Source of the DNA: Ptychodera flava
Taxonomy: Eukaryota > Hemichordata > Enteropneusta > Ptychoderidae
Assembly (NCBI RefSeq): GCF_041260155.1
Contig: NC_091933.1
Span: 24,771,174-24,835,173, forward strand
Reading direction: 5' to 3'
DNA: 64,000 nt
A program made the position numbers and the translations under genes. Position 1 is the stretch's first letter; every line of letters starts with the position of its first letter. Shown in pieces: positions 26,801 to 38,779 of this stretch. The notes below the pieces were generated by a model, which saw nothing but the letters and a program-made list of their open reading frames with translations, had not been told where the DNA came from and searched no databases.

Positions 26801-29800
26801 GTTTGCATACTGTTTACAGTTTTCAACTGGTATCTTTGTGATCTAATTAAAATAACACATGCGACCTGTTTTCTTTGAATTTGTTCAATTCGCCAGTTTT
26901 GATGCGACGGATAATAAAAAAGAACTCCCCTCGAAGGGCATTTGAAACGACTGTATTAACTACATTGACAGAGTCAATGTAGTTGCTGCACTCCAGTATT
27001 AAGTGTTCGAAGTTTTCTGTTTTTATTTTAATTGAGGAAGTAGATATACATTTAGTAGAGCAACAGATGGTGTTACCGGTACGAGCCAATCTCGCTTGTG
27101 AGGGGTGGATGAGAACATGATGGGATTGCATGGTAAAGTTGAATTGAGATACGAAAGTTCGAAAATGCTCGGTCTCTCTTAATTCAGTCTCTGCCACGTT
27201 TTCGTCATTCAACTCTTTAGCACTTTTTTAACTCTTTGTCTCCATGTATTCATTTCCCTGATATCACTGTTTCGGTCACATGCTAAGTTTCGCCATGCAT
27301 ACTGTCAATTAGTATTGTCCGAGATGGAAAAAAGTTTTCGTATGGTGTTTAAAACTCATTTGCTAGGTAAACAAGATAAGATGTAGACGGACAAAAGTTC
27401 ATATTGATACTGTAATCCCCGTGACATCATTGTTACGAAACATCCCATGGGAAGCACTTCGCAACAAACTGCTTTCTCACCTGTCTCTTACTCATGACGT
27501 AGATAAACTTCTTCTGATTATCAAACACTAATCCATTCTGTACAATCTCAGGGTTGTCTCTGACAACAACGATGGCTTCATACTCTGTAGCTGATGTACC
27601 ATTTATGACTTTCAGCTACGGATGAGGGAAAATAAGCGACACGTGTGATTAACATGACCTTCAGAGCCAGACTAAATGCAGTCTTCCTACTTTATGGGTA
27701 TTTATACAACCATTTAAATTTGAGATAAGAAAATTTTTTGTTCCAACAAAAGTATCAGTTCTTTATAATTTCGATACTATTTATAAATGTCTGTACCACC
27801 ACATTGGAATGCATTATTTGTGTACACATGTATGACACAACTCAAAGCGGTATATAACAGAACACCTTTGCCCCACCTTCTTTAATTGTCCGTTGCTATC
27901 CCCAGTGAACATAACTGTGTGTGTTAGATGTGTTGTAGCTGCAATAGCTGTCACCCTTGACCCTGTGCTTGTAAAGGCGGCAGTCTGGACTATGTCTAAT
28001 GTACCACAAGTCATTTTACCATACACCCGACAATCACACATATTTTCACCAGTGATATCATCCTAAAAGGAAGGCAAAACAACATTTCTTAGATAGGTAC
28101 CAGTCAATCAAGGACAGACGATATAGCGCGATATTTTAAAGCAAGCACCTTTTCTGTCAACAATCTATAATTTAGAAAGGTCGATACAACATAAAACATA
28201 AAACAGGATGGCTGGACAGTTTCATATATATTACGTTTACTTTTTTGTACGTCACACACAAGTTCTGTAGATAACATTGTAGATAAAAAGAACCGACTCA
28301 TTAGAGTGTTTGGATAGATCACACAACGGAGGTGCCGAAATACTTATCAAGTGACACGTCACTCCACTGCTTTTCCTTGTGTATCTATAAAAAACAAATT
28401 GGCATCAGTACGTATACTTGTATTATGATTTGTTTAACCAAAGCGCTGTCCTGATTAACTTCGGTCTCTACAGTCAACTCGATAAGTAATTTAGCACTTC
28501 CCTTGTGTGTTCTATTCGGACACTTAAATGAGTCGGTTCTTTTTATCTACGATGTTATCTACAAAACTTGTATGCGTCCAGCAATCCTGTTTTTTTGCTG
28601 TATAGTATATTGATTGCGACTTTAACAAATACTGGAAGACAAGACGACAAAGTTCGTGATAAAAATGAATGCTGACGGGCTAACTCTATACTGATACTGA
28701 GCGTTTTATATACGGTACAGGGATGCTCCATGTAATATTCATATCGTGCTTGGAAATCAGGCATATCCTGATCAATTTTTCATGAGTTAATTGTTGATTT
28801 CTTTATACATTTCAAACAGCAGAAAGACACTGAAAACACAGTGACCTTATCCCCTATTCATTGTGTTGCGTAAATGATACGACAGTAAATGTATTCACAA
28901 CTTTAGTAAGTATGCGCCAAATGTATTACAGTATTGATGATGCGATCTACACGATTGAATTTCTGAACGAAATCATTGTTTTTTATGTTCAAAGACACAA
29001 ACCAACAACCCCTTACAAAAGTTGCAGTAATTACTCTGCTTTACAGACCAATCACATTGTCATAATAGTCATTGATCCATTCTTTTTCATTTTGATAAGC
29101 ATAGAATTTCGATTTATTTGCCCGATATATACATTATTTGCAGTTGAATCTTCATTAATCAAACACGTTAATTTGCATGGAATTTTTCCCTTACCAGAGT
29201 TCCAGTCCCACAGAGTACACCGCTCTGTTGTGCAGACCAATAACATCCAGTTAGTTTATCACCATCGTCAGAACAGTTATTGATCCATTCCAAATACTTT
29301 TTACGAATTGTCGTGACAGGATAAATACAAACTGCAGATTCATCTGTTGGGGTACTTGAAGTTCCTTCTGACTTTGCAAATGTCACCATTAACAATGTCG
29401 TATCATTTTGATTGTTCAATCCCAAGTCCTGGGCAAGATCAATACCAGCCTGAATTGCATATGCTGACTGTGCCAAGTTATATTCAGTTCCACTATTGCT
29501 TCTACACACCAGTGGAAGGTCAATGTAGGTTTCTTTGTAGATGGAACAACCTTGACAGATTTGGACAATTCTTGTGACAAATGGTCCACTCTCCCCAACT
29601 GGCTGTACTGCCACATAATACATGAAACCATTGCTCGAAAATCCATACACATAATCTATGTTAAAGTCTTTGTGGTCATTTAAATAATCATTATCTCCTC
29701 TGATGACTGCTGTTCTCTGTAGGATTCCTGATGACAAAATTTCAAAGGCTTCATCATCATTTGCATCACGTACGGGGAGGGCACGACTTGCAAGAGCTTC

Positions 29801-30367
29801 CCATCGGTGGCGGATAAGTGTATCAGAAACATCGCTCCTTGCAACATACAAGACATCACTGTCTGGGCCAGGGGCAATAACACCAACTGTGGAAGCACTA
29901 GGACTTGCTGACGCTACCTGCTTTGTATAGAATCCCTTTTCAATTTTAAGTGTGTGCTTAGTTCTAGTTTGACATGTTCCTTTGTACACACTCCCACATG
30001 TGATCAACCAATCTTTTGTTGTATCCAAGACAAGGATTTTATTCACATTGTTTGTGGGAAACAACCCATCACAGGCAGGATCATTAAACTCAGGTGGGAT
30101 ACAGGCAGGCTTTGAGTTATCATCCTTTGGTCCCGTTGACACTTCTTCTTCAACATCTAACTCACTGGAGAGCTTGTACAACCTGTTTATGGACGCAACG
30201 TACAGAGATCCAGTGCTCTCTACGATCATTCTTTGTAATGTTATTTCTTTGTTTCCTATGTCATTTATCTCCCTAAACGTATGATACTTTTGACAATTAC
30301 CATGGAGCACACAGTTTAGAAGATAAATCAGTGGCAGTAATCGGCGAAAGGCAACAAACGGTGTCAT
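13707..30367 (-). CDS. Plexin-like receptor 1 with a tyrosine-repeat tail, 21 exons
   Basis: The modelled exons (5' to 3' on the minus strand) are 30367-29195, 28062-27877, 27615-27481, 26842-26733, 26421-26295, 26178-26019, 23443-23235, 22881-22765, 22343-22239, 21682-21589, 21164-20977, 20452-20304, 19983-19863, 19734-19598, 18929-18759, 18224-18127, 17393-17299, 17161-16913, 16792-16634, 15653-15404 and 14845-13707. Phases agree throughout: 5,172 nt, about 1,723 residues. Order: signal peptide, Sema (to ~498), PSI, linker, PSI, linker, PSI (~806-868), IPT repeats (~869-1261), one membrane helix (~1284-1311), juxtamembrane coiled coil, then a ~380-residue acidic repeat tail. Ectodomain and coiled coil are those of plexins, the semaphorin receptors at the cell surface. 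The plexin RasGAP domain is absent. Exon 16 requires donor GTATAT rather than the overlapping GTAAGT to keep frame. Exon borders are inferred, not transcript-supported. Confidence 0.85.
15404..15653 (-). CDS. Gene 1 exon 20: transmembrane helix and juxtamembrane coiled coil
   Basis: After a short extracellular strand ([16 protein letters not shown]) comes a ~28-residue hydrophobic helix (about 15587-15504) starting [19 protein letters not shown] basic stop-transfer cluster KSKKKAAK follows, then a heptad-like helix [19 protein letters not shown]. The same order (basic cluster, then a YQ...LETRV coiled coil) is found right after the membrane in plexins. That is the last plexin-like piece of the protein. 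Confidence 0.9.
16193..16412. repeat. Inverted-repeat element in gene 1 intron 19
   Basis: Arms of ~39 bases at 16193-16231 and 16373-16412 (core ACTAATTTGGGATAATTGGA and its complement) flank ~140 bases. It is absent from the matching intron of gene 2. Probably a small foldback MITE that arrived after the duplication. Confidence 0.7.
16634..26842 (-). CDS. Gene 1 exons 4-19: three PSI and the IPT repeats
   Basis: PSI-1 is in exons 4-5 ([12 protein letters not shown]...[13 protein letters not shown]). Exon 6 is the plexin inter-PSI sheet ([23 protein letters not shown]). PSI-2 is in exon 7 ([11 protein letters not shown]...YGCDWC). Exons 8-10 form the second linker ([28 protein letters not shown]). 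PSI-3 is in exon 11 (LYKCDGG..NCGFC...HCGWC). The IPT domains run through exons 12-19, with [28 protein letters not shown] and FGFIMDNV...FTYYPDP, the last a plexin hallmark before the final IPT. Every exon is open and has a homologous partner in gene 2 except exon 17 (17393-17299). Confidence 0.85.
18409..18503. repeat. Short foldback element in gene 1 intron 15
   Basis: The ~20-base ends CTTTAACCCTTTCACCCCCA and TGGTGGTGAAAGGATTAAG are nearly complementary. A 95-bp MITE-like hairpin. Confidence 0.55.
25872..25932 (-). pseudogene. Relic duplicate of the 3' half of exon 6 inside gene 1 intron 6
   Basis: Read on the minus strand it gives [16 protein letters not shown], matching the end of exon 6 ([17 protein letters not shown]) about 145 bases upstream. 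It lacks the 5' half and has no GT donor at the matching point, so it is unlikely to be spliced in. Confidence 0.6.
27481..30367 (-). CDS. Gene 1 exons 1-3: signal peptide and Sema domain
   Basis: Exon 1 (30367-29195) alone encodes 391 residues. A hydrophobic leader ([16 protein letters not shown]) is followed by the Sema beta-propeller: [14 protein letters not shown], then the GSVYKGTC motif typical of plexins, [10 protein letters not shown], a [11 protein letters not shown] segment and VCIYPVTTI. Exon 2 (28062-27877) gives [11 protein letters not shown] to NGQLKK, and exon 3 (27615-27481) gives [14 protein letters not shown] to VMSKRQ. Total Sema length, about 498 residues with the leader, is normal for the family. 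The start is the only Met upstream of the leader. Gene 2 starts at the same place. In plexins this domain binds semaphorins. The ligand here is unknown. Confidence 0.9.
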
Positions 30368-30464
30368 CTTTTAAATAACCTGGTGTTCAATAAGTTTGAT
30401 CTGAAAAGCAAGGTAGTAGAAGTATTAGTACTACTGATGATAACAACACACAACATCATCAAAC

Positions 30465-30528
30465 CACAACAACAACAACTACAACAACAAGAACAACAAC
30501 AACAGTAATCATCACATCACCACCACCA

Positions 30529-30576
<48 letters not shown>

Positions 30577-30610
30577 TACCATCATCATTACCATCATCAT
30601 CATCATCGTC
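30465..30610. repeat. CAA/CAC/CAT microsatellite cluster upstream of gene 1
   Basis: Runs of CAA (30465-30505), CAC and then CAT (about 30539-30610) lie about 100-240 bases upstream of gene 1's ATG. The same arrangement lies upstream of gene 2 (57726-57826), so it was part of the duplicated unit. Confidence 0.9.
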
Positions 30611-30639
30611 ACCATCACCAGACAAATGCATTGGTTTGA

Positions 30640-33600
30640 CTATAAAATTACCATGTAATAATAAAAAAACGACTATAGAGATATATGGTTAATAAACTAA
30701 TTTACTCCATGAATATACTTGTGAGAAATAAAAGTAAATATTTATGCATTCAACTTCAATTTGAGCGAAAACTGTAGATAAAAAATGCATCTCTCTCTTT
30801 TGTTCCGAAAACACTGCAGACACAAAAGTGTCACATATTAATAAAATAACAAATCCGGCCATTTTGTCCACAGACCTTTTTAATGCAATTTTTTCAAATT
30901 TCGCTGAAATAATTTTTCTTTAATTGAATTCTATAAAATTAAAATTTGTTGACTACAAAAAGACCCATTCTTTTCTGCTTGATAAATTACGCAGGAAGAA
31001 AATCCACTCTCGGTAATTGCACCCTACATTGCACTCAGATTGACACTAAAGTCAGACAAAATAAATTGTTCCTCTGAATCTTTGCTTCTATCTTTGCCAA
31101 ATAGAATTTATTGTATTCCGTTTTTTTACAAACAGAACAATTCTGTTGAAAACAATCTTTATCGCTTGTCTCTTTCAGACGATATACATTCACTCAGTTT
31201 TCATTGCCATCAAATTATTGGGTATGATATGAAAAAAAAAAAATTTGTTCGCCACCTGTGTTGATTTGCAAAGAAAATCCAAAGTTTGATGTTTTTTTCT
31301 GGTTATCTGGCCTAAACGGTGTGCAATCTTCAACTTTCTTGGAGACAAACTGGCTATGCCTTTCAAGGATATTAATGGTAATATGTGATAAATTATCATG
31401 TGTTTTGCTCTCACTGCCGAAAAGTAATATTTTGCATGAACTGAGCACAAAGAGACCCCTTTCAAGGTTGTTTATGCCGCAAAAATGATTTTAAACTTTC
31501 GCTCAAACTTTCCTCAAGCAAACTTTCAACCATTCTATTTCAAAATTATGAATACAAATCGAAAAATATCTTGGGGAGGGAGTCTTTGCACAAATTTTCG
31601 TACAAGAGAAACAACGTACATAATATTTACCGATATTTTTATATTTTTATATTTTTACTGTTATGTATACGAGGAAAATAAAGTTCTCGATTTTCACAAT
31701 ATTAAGCCTGTGAAAACTTTATTTACTCTATAAGCTTCAAAATATGAGCGCCGACAGGTGGTAGGTTGAAAGAATATTGTAAAAAATTGACCCTGTGCCC
31801 TTGGAGTATTCTTTACTTTATGAATTAACACTGATGGCTAGAACGGACGACTGCTTAAGTAAAAGTGTAAATAAAACGGTCTATCAAATCGGAGGAGCCA
31901 ATGGGAACTTGGATGGAACTGAATGCCATCAAGGAACATCTTTACAAAAAACTTCTTTCCGGTAATAAAGAAGATGATGTTGCATATGAAATTAAATGAT
32001 TCAGTTTGAATCTTAACGGGCGACACGTGTTGGATTGCTCGTTTAGATAAGTTTATTACGCAAAAATCGCCCATTTTGTGGCCTTCACAGTCCAGAGCAA
32101 CATATCACAAAAGCTGAGGGCCATGGAGATTGATCGACTGTACAGCACTGACGGTATCCTTGTTCATTTAACGGAGGGTTTACTAGCTGCATTTTTGAAT
32201 GAGTCAACACTTTCTGAATATATTAGTCGGTTGGCGTACAGCTGCAGTAACGACACGGGCATGCGCACCCATCATACTTAATACTTTTCATATCTGTAAC
32301 TGACAACGAAATGTGTAAACTGTTAACATGTCAGTAAACATGCAGAGTAAGCATGTCTAGATGAAGCATGTCCAATAGACTCAGTATTCTTCGACGAAGC
32401 TTCAAACGTGCTTTGAATGATACGCTGCTACTCAACTACGTATACACGGCTCCCATGCCGGTCGACTATACTTTATACTCAGTTACCGCATGAAAGTAAG
32501 ACATGGCATAATTAAATCTGACATTCAAACAGAATGTGATGGGTTATGGTTCGCACTACGCTCACCTGACTGACGGACACATAGGGATACCAACACACAT
32601 CCTTTCTTTATCTCCATGACAATGCAAGACATGGGCATATTGTCGGTTGGGTATCACTTTTATTATCTGAAAGGCAGTGAACCCAGATATGCGATGCATA
32701 TGCCAATAATGCAAAAATGATCAATGATCAAAAACAGACGTGGGTTTGCTACTTGTTACACTTCTAAAGTGACCTTCTTTACAACCCTGTACAGGAATCA
32801 AGTTTTCTCAGCAAGCACAAATTGGCCTCTAATCATTACCAATGTGAAAATATGTGAAGTGGTCCCATTTTGGATACTTACATGTGCCAATATTCAATTT
32901 CGCATTTTGCATTTGGCGCCTGTAAGGACAGCACATGTATGTAGTGACAAATTTAATTATCTCTACCCGCAGCCATCGATAAAAAAGGCGTTTACTTGGA
33001 GTAAACTTACCAGACCTCTGTTTGTATATATGCTTCCTCGCTTCTGATTTCAATTCTCAAAGAGACCTTTCAAGCCAACCCTGGTGCTTCCCAAACGAAG
33101 GATACCTAGACTTATGTGTAGGCAGTCGTCGTCGAGTTTGAAAAACCAGTCTCTCACCCGTAGTTTGAAATTGCTTTGCAATTAAGAGTTTGATGTAAAC
33201 GTCTCAAGGAAGTAGAGATATCTTGTTACGTCGAATTTAGCGTACATGAGAGACGTATTCCTCATCTTTCACGGACGGGAGTTCTTTCTTTTGCTTCCTT
33301 TCCACACCATCAGGTTTCGTTCCTTGTTCGTGACACATGGTCAGGGTGTGCTGGCCGAAAGCATGTACCGCAATATAACCATTGAATGAGGATGAAAAAA
33401 CCCCAGCTATTATTAGAATGATGTTTATATCAACGCCTGACTCGTGTGACAGATGTTATAAACACATACCCCACTCCCTCCTTGCATTTCCTTGTCTCGA
33501 TTCACACCCGAAAACAAAATACACCTCGCTAATTTATCATGTGACATCGAAAATTAAATAGATAATGTGTAGAGTGAAATAGCATCCCTCAGTAGCAATA

Positions 33601-34505
33601 GTCAAGAAGAACAACACATAATTAGTTCTCCACATCGCTGTCTGTTGGAAAAAATCCTTCCATTGACTACAGTCAGTAAATATCGGCGGAAAGTTACCTT
33701 TAAGGCAGAATGTGATGCGCTCAGGGACGGATATGCGGACTCTAAACTTTCGCAATGCGTAATACATTTTTTGGTCCACGGCTTATTGAGGAATTAAAAA
33801 TATGTAAGATAAATTAAAGAATGTTCTACAAAAGATGAAGACGTTTAAAAGCAAATTTCTTGAAACCTATTCCAAAGTAAATTCTGAAAATAAAAAATAT
33901 CAAAACAAATTCTGAAAATAAATTTTATATGAATCGAAAAAGCAAAAAAAATAAAATACAGCAATGGAACAGTAAGTGTGTGTCAAAGAAGTCAAGATGT
34001 TAGTTAATAACCAAATACAACCATTCACCGTGGATGAAATGAGCAAGGGATTTTTGGCAATAGATATTGTAGAACTGTTTCATTGGACGCCATATTCGTG
34101 TGTGAAAATATAGCATCAACTCACTTCAAACATGGAATTTATCTTTTTAATTTCTAACCAATAGTGTTCAGCAATGCCTTACAGCTGAAAAATAAATATA
34201 CGTAGTCCTCTTATCACGTGTCACTGAAAAGTGAAACGATAGTATTAGATTAAACCGTAAGGAAATTTAACAGCAACGTTTCTATCGTTGCGATGTTCTG
34301 TTGCGGCCACTCATGCCGTGCACGTCCTGATAAAACCAACTTTTCAGCAAAATGTGGTATAAATTCGATTTTAAAGTACAATTTCGTGTTTTTTTTGCGC
34401 ATTATCCATCAAATATCAAGTTTATCTAAAGTTAGATTGGAGAGGTAGGAAGTGGTCCGTGACAGATTACGCCCAAGAGTATAGACGCTGATATACTTCA
34501 TAGAT
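30640..34505. other. 5' flank of gene 1, no gene seen
   Basis: It holds one dispersed repeat (31474-31812) and otherwise AT-rich sequence with chance ORFs. It should include gene 1's promoter and possibly 5' UTR exons, which I cannot place. Confidence 0.4.
31474..31812. mobile_element. Dispersed repeat (copy c, diverged)
   Basis: It shares the order of landmarks with 2191-2534 and 7334-7657: the 'tttaaactttcgctcaaactttc' start, 'caaccattct.tttcaaaat', the 'tttaccgatattt' middle and the 'gtgaaaact' segment near the end. It is more diverged, and its end sequences have lost the GCGCCTC form. Confidence 0.5.
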
Positions 34506-34509
34506 ACGT

Positions 34510-34527
34510 ACATAGATACATACACAC

Positions 34528-34609
<82 letters not shown>

Positions 34610-34672
34610 GCATGCATGCATGTATGCCTACCTACCTACCTACCTAACTACCTACCTACATACATACATAAA
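34510..34672. repeat. (GATA)n microsatellite with CATG and CCTA tetranucleotide runs
   Basis: About 80 bases of pure GATA/TAGA (34530-34610), then GCAT and CTAC runs. A similar GATA tract lies upstream of gene 2 (58581-58650), and weak similarity continues beyond both. Confidence 0.9.
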
Positions 34673-34689
34673 TAGACTTGTTCATCCGA

Positions 34690-36405
34690 TGAAGTAGTTT
34701 TTTGTAAATTGGAAAGGGCATGTCATTTTATCGTATCAGCAGTGTTATTGCGATATTACATTCTTTATGCTTAAATTGAATGTTTTTTAGCTTTGTAGAA
34801 ATATTACTTTGATACTCCATTATGTTCAGGTAAACAGCACAAAGTGTATTAGTTTCGACTCAATCCTAATAAAATATACTTAAAAATATGGCTCAATATA
34901 ACGTACTTTGGACCATGCTGTAAAACCCTTGACTGTTGGTTTATTCATGATAATCTAAAAGCCATTTGGCATTGTTAGTAGTTTAAATAACTGTAATCTT
35001 ATTTCCTGCACTGTACTACTTATTGTCTACCCATTTGCCCGTTACAGCTTCAAGAAAATTGCACTGAACTACAAAACATGTCTTCATGGCTGGACTTTTC
35101 TCATCTCGGTAACAACGTCTTCGTTATCCCTGAACGAGTTGCTAAAAACATTTCCGGTTTGTCGAAGCGTTGGTTTGTAAACTACGTCAATTTCAAGCAT
35201 AACCTCAACTATACAATGAATCGTTTTGAGAGGGGGACCTGCATGAGAGCTCCGAAGACGTAAAAGATGTAAAGGAGAAATGAACAGAGGGGTACGGCAA
35301 AATGAAGCATCCAGTGATCATAAGAGGGTACGGTGGCAAATTCGAGGAGATATTAATCTTTGTCTCTATCAAACGTTCTGACATACTTTCCGAGAAAAAT
35401 AACAGCTATCACAGAGGGCAGAATATTGCCCTCCATCAAATTATGAAAATGTTAATTTCTTGTAACAGGAATAAAATGTAAGATTATCGGAATTGGACCA
35501 GAGTTGCCGTTGAATGTATTTTAAAATACACGATGTCAGTTTGTGCTAGGTCCAGAGGGATTCAATGAATACCTTCACCATGATTACTTTTTTGTACCCT
35601 CATACTGAGGTTCAGGACTACTATGTCTCGAACATTTACCGTTTTTGTTTTATCGAATTGAATGCAATCAACCATAAAGCGAAAGGATCTGGGAGACGGG
35701 GTATCTGAAAGTTGTTTACTGTCGATCAAACTTGTATTAGACAACAAGAGTACCTTAAACATAGTGCTTCATCGACTTCACTGTTTTCGTAGCGTGCAAA
35801 GGGAACACACATCAAGATTAGTAATTGTCGCTCTGGAGAGTCGAATTCAATTTGTATTTAAAATTTGGGTAAGGTGCATTTCCCTAAGGGTTAAGACATG
35901 TAAGGTAACACGGGTAGGTTGGATAATATTTGTTTTGGTTTAGTAATAGTTTTTTTTCTCAAAAAAGCCTACAGTTCCCCTATAGCAATCAAATACTTAT
36001 CCTTCCAGCGATAAACTAATTTCCATTAAAAAATTTCCAACAAGAGTGCAGCATTCGCAAGGTAAAGGGAAGCACCATCACAACCAACGCACGAAAACAC
36101 GACAATAAATGACAGAGTAATGTAAGGCGTCCATTTGACGAGTATAATTAAACGAAAATGTAGTTTCAATACAAAATGGTGACGTTTAGTCACATAGAAA
36201 TTAAATTGTTTCACTTCGGGTTACAGAGGTCATTCCATTTTAACAATGAAATGGCCAACTGTTCGTCTACTATGCAGTATTCTGTACTCGGAGCTGTAAA
36301 CAAAGAAATCACAAGAGTACCCACTGCAAAGTAGAGTTTCGGTCGGGATTCAGTAGTAAAAAGGTTTGAAATATTTTTTTAAGGAAGTGACTTTGCTTAA
36401 ACGAA
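34690..36405. other. Gene-free stretch
   Basis: No supported gene. Parts near 34,830-34,990 look weakly similar to 58,905-59,020 beyond gene 2, as expected if flanking DNA was included in the duplication. Confidence 0.35.
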
Positions 36406-36409
36406 GGTC

Positions 36410-37265
36410 CATGGCCTGTGTACATTGTCAGATTACTTTATTATTGGTATAGAAATCAGTTATTCTGTGTAAAATGGCTGGATTCTTTGTCAGACTGGTT
36501 TCATGTTTCTAATGGTGTGAGACAAGGGGGTGTTCTTTCCCCATATCTCTTTAATGTGTACGTTGATGATTTGATAAATCAGCTTTCTGATTGTAATGTA
36601 GGTTGTCACATTAGTGGCGTCTGTGCAAATAATTTAGCTTATGCTGATGACATGACTTTACTCAGCCCTAGTGACAAAGGCTTACAGTATCTCCTTAGAA
36701 TATGTGAAATTTACGCCAAAGAGTTTGACATCACTTTCAATCCATGTAAAACTGTGTGCATGATTTTTAATGGACAAAAGTAAAAGTCCCAAGAATTCCT
36801 AGACTGACACTCATGATAAAACACTGAGTTTTTGTATCCACGCATACCTACCTTGGTCATGTCATTTGTAGAGGTATGTATGACGATGACGATATTGAAA
36901 GACAGAGACGGGCATTTTGTATTAGAGCGAACATGTTATTGAGGCAATTTAAATGTTGTAGTCCAGAAGTGAAAAAGACTTTATTTGCAGCTTACTGTGG
37001 AAATAATACTGTTGCCATCTTTGGGTAACTTATAGAGTTAAAGTTATAAATAAGTTAAACGTTATGTATAATAATGTATGGAGAAGACTTTTAGGTCTTC
37101 CTTCATTTAGTAGTGCTTCTACGATGTATGCTAGCGTATTCTAAGCTGACCTAGTTATTCTCTGGTCTTTGCGCTGGCAAATATTTTCCTATTTGCCTTC
37201 TGTTAATGCTATTTGTTGACGTTATTTGCAACATGATAGAGAAAAAGTTCAAATTGCTTCGTTGC
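36410..37265 (+). mobile_element. LINE fragment: reverse transcriptase palm and downstream region
   Basis: The open part (36418-36780) has the RT signatures NGVRQGGVLSPYLFNVYVDDL and the catalytic YADD box in LAYADDMTLLSP, then FNPCKTVCMIF. After a frame change, 36830-37020 gives TYLGHVICRG and the region after RT, and about 37060-37140 gives YNNVWRRLLGLPSFSSAS, typical of LINE ORF2 C-terminal regions. It is truncated at both ends and interrupted by at least two frame changes. The clade is not certain. Confidence 0.85.
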
Positions 37266-37269
37266 ATTG

Positions 37270-37900
37270 CTACCTGTTAGAGAAAATGCAATTGTAGAGT
37301 TACGGATGGATGTGTCATACCTGGTTAATAGTTGGCCAAAACTATCGGACATCAATCATCCCGCTTGGGGTGATATGCATTCTTGTTCTCGCTCACGAGT
37401 TTTCGTCATCCCAGCAGCATCGAGGTTCAATGTCTTGTCCGAAACAGTTCGTTGGTTTGGTTGTCCCCATTATTTCGTCATTGGAAATCCGGGTGCTTTG
37501 AGGGATGTAAATCACTGTTAATGAATATAAATCGAGCATGCGCTCTTCTGACACTCTGAACACGAAGAAGCTGACTTCAGAGCCGGGCGTAAAATATGTC
37601 ATCTCTTTCCGTTTCAGTTGAGTAAAGATATTTCATTGCATGTATCAGTAGGCCGAAGGTAACCCAAATGAGTTGCAACTATCCTTACAATTGGACAGTG
37701 AAGCTACTGTTAGGAGCGACAATTGCGTACACTAATCAGTTTTAACTGCATGGGCTCTGACAAAGTCAACAAAAGTTTTTAAAAAACCCCGCAAATTACT
37801 CATGTTTCGCTTCCACTTTGCGTGTATTCAGTCAGTACACTCATATGCGAATTATTAAATTATTGCAAAACTTGTTTCACATAAAACGATTGCCGAAAGA
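37270..37900. other. Gene-free stretch
   Basis: Ordinary sequence between the LINE remnant and the GT/GA microsatellite. No supported gene. Confidence 0.35.
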
Positions 37901-37918
37901 AGTAATATTGTTTTATGT

Positions 37919-37932
37919 ATGTATGTGTGTGA

Positions 37933-38021
<89 letters not shown>
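37919..38021. repeat. Compound (GT)n(GA)n microsatellite
   Basis: A short GT tract runs directly into about 35 GA dinucleotides. Confidence 0.95.
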
Positions 38022-38024
<3 letters not shown>

Positions 38025-38655
38025 TGTCTTGTCTTGTTGTCAAGTTGTCAACAAGCATCGATCTAACACTGGTGTTGAGTAAACCCTAGGACATTTATTA
38101 ACAGTGGCAGAATCAACATATCAAATAATCAGAATACAATTTGAAATTTTTCAGTTGGCATGAAAAATTCTGGCTGGTGCACTATAGGTCAGTTAAGATC
38201 AAAATGCTGTAATCGTTTGTACACATAATGATAAGACTAAATCACGTAAGGAAAGACTACAAAACATAATGCTGATAATGAAAAGACGACACCACATGAT
38301 AGAAAGATGACACAACATAACGACAAGACTGCTAAATGGAAAGACTACATAAGACCAAAATAATTAAGCGGCTGAAAAACACACAAGAAAATTAACACAA
38401 TGTAATTTGATTGCAGCAAATAAAAAATTGTAACAAAATTTTTAGTTCAGAAACGCTAAGCGGTTATGTCCTCAAATTTCCTATTCAAATACACTGTGTG
38501 TGTTTTTCATGAGAAACCTTAAAAACCTAAGCGGGTGGGGACCCAAAGCAAAGAATTTAATTACTTTGGCCTAACATAAAGCACGCACTAAATCACATAA
38601 GGTATCCCCGCGGATACTCTAAGCCAGCTACGACGTCAGGACTAGAAGGACAAGA

Positions 38656-38770
<115 letters not shown>

Positions 38771-38779
38771 ACACCACTT

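Noticed and set aside
34409-34621. ORF of Ile-Tyr-Leu-Ser repeats
   Set aside because: Translation of the GATA microsatellite.
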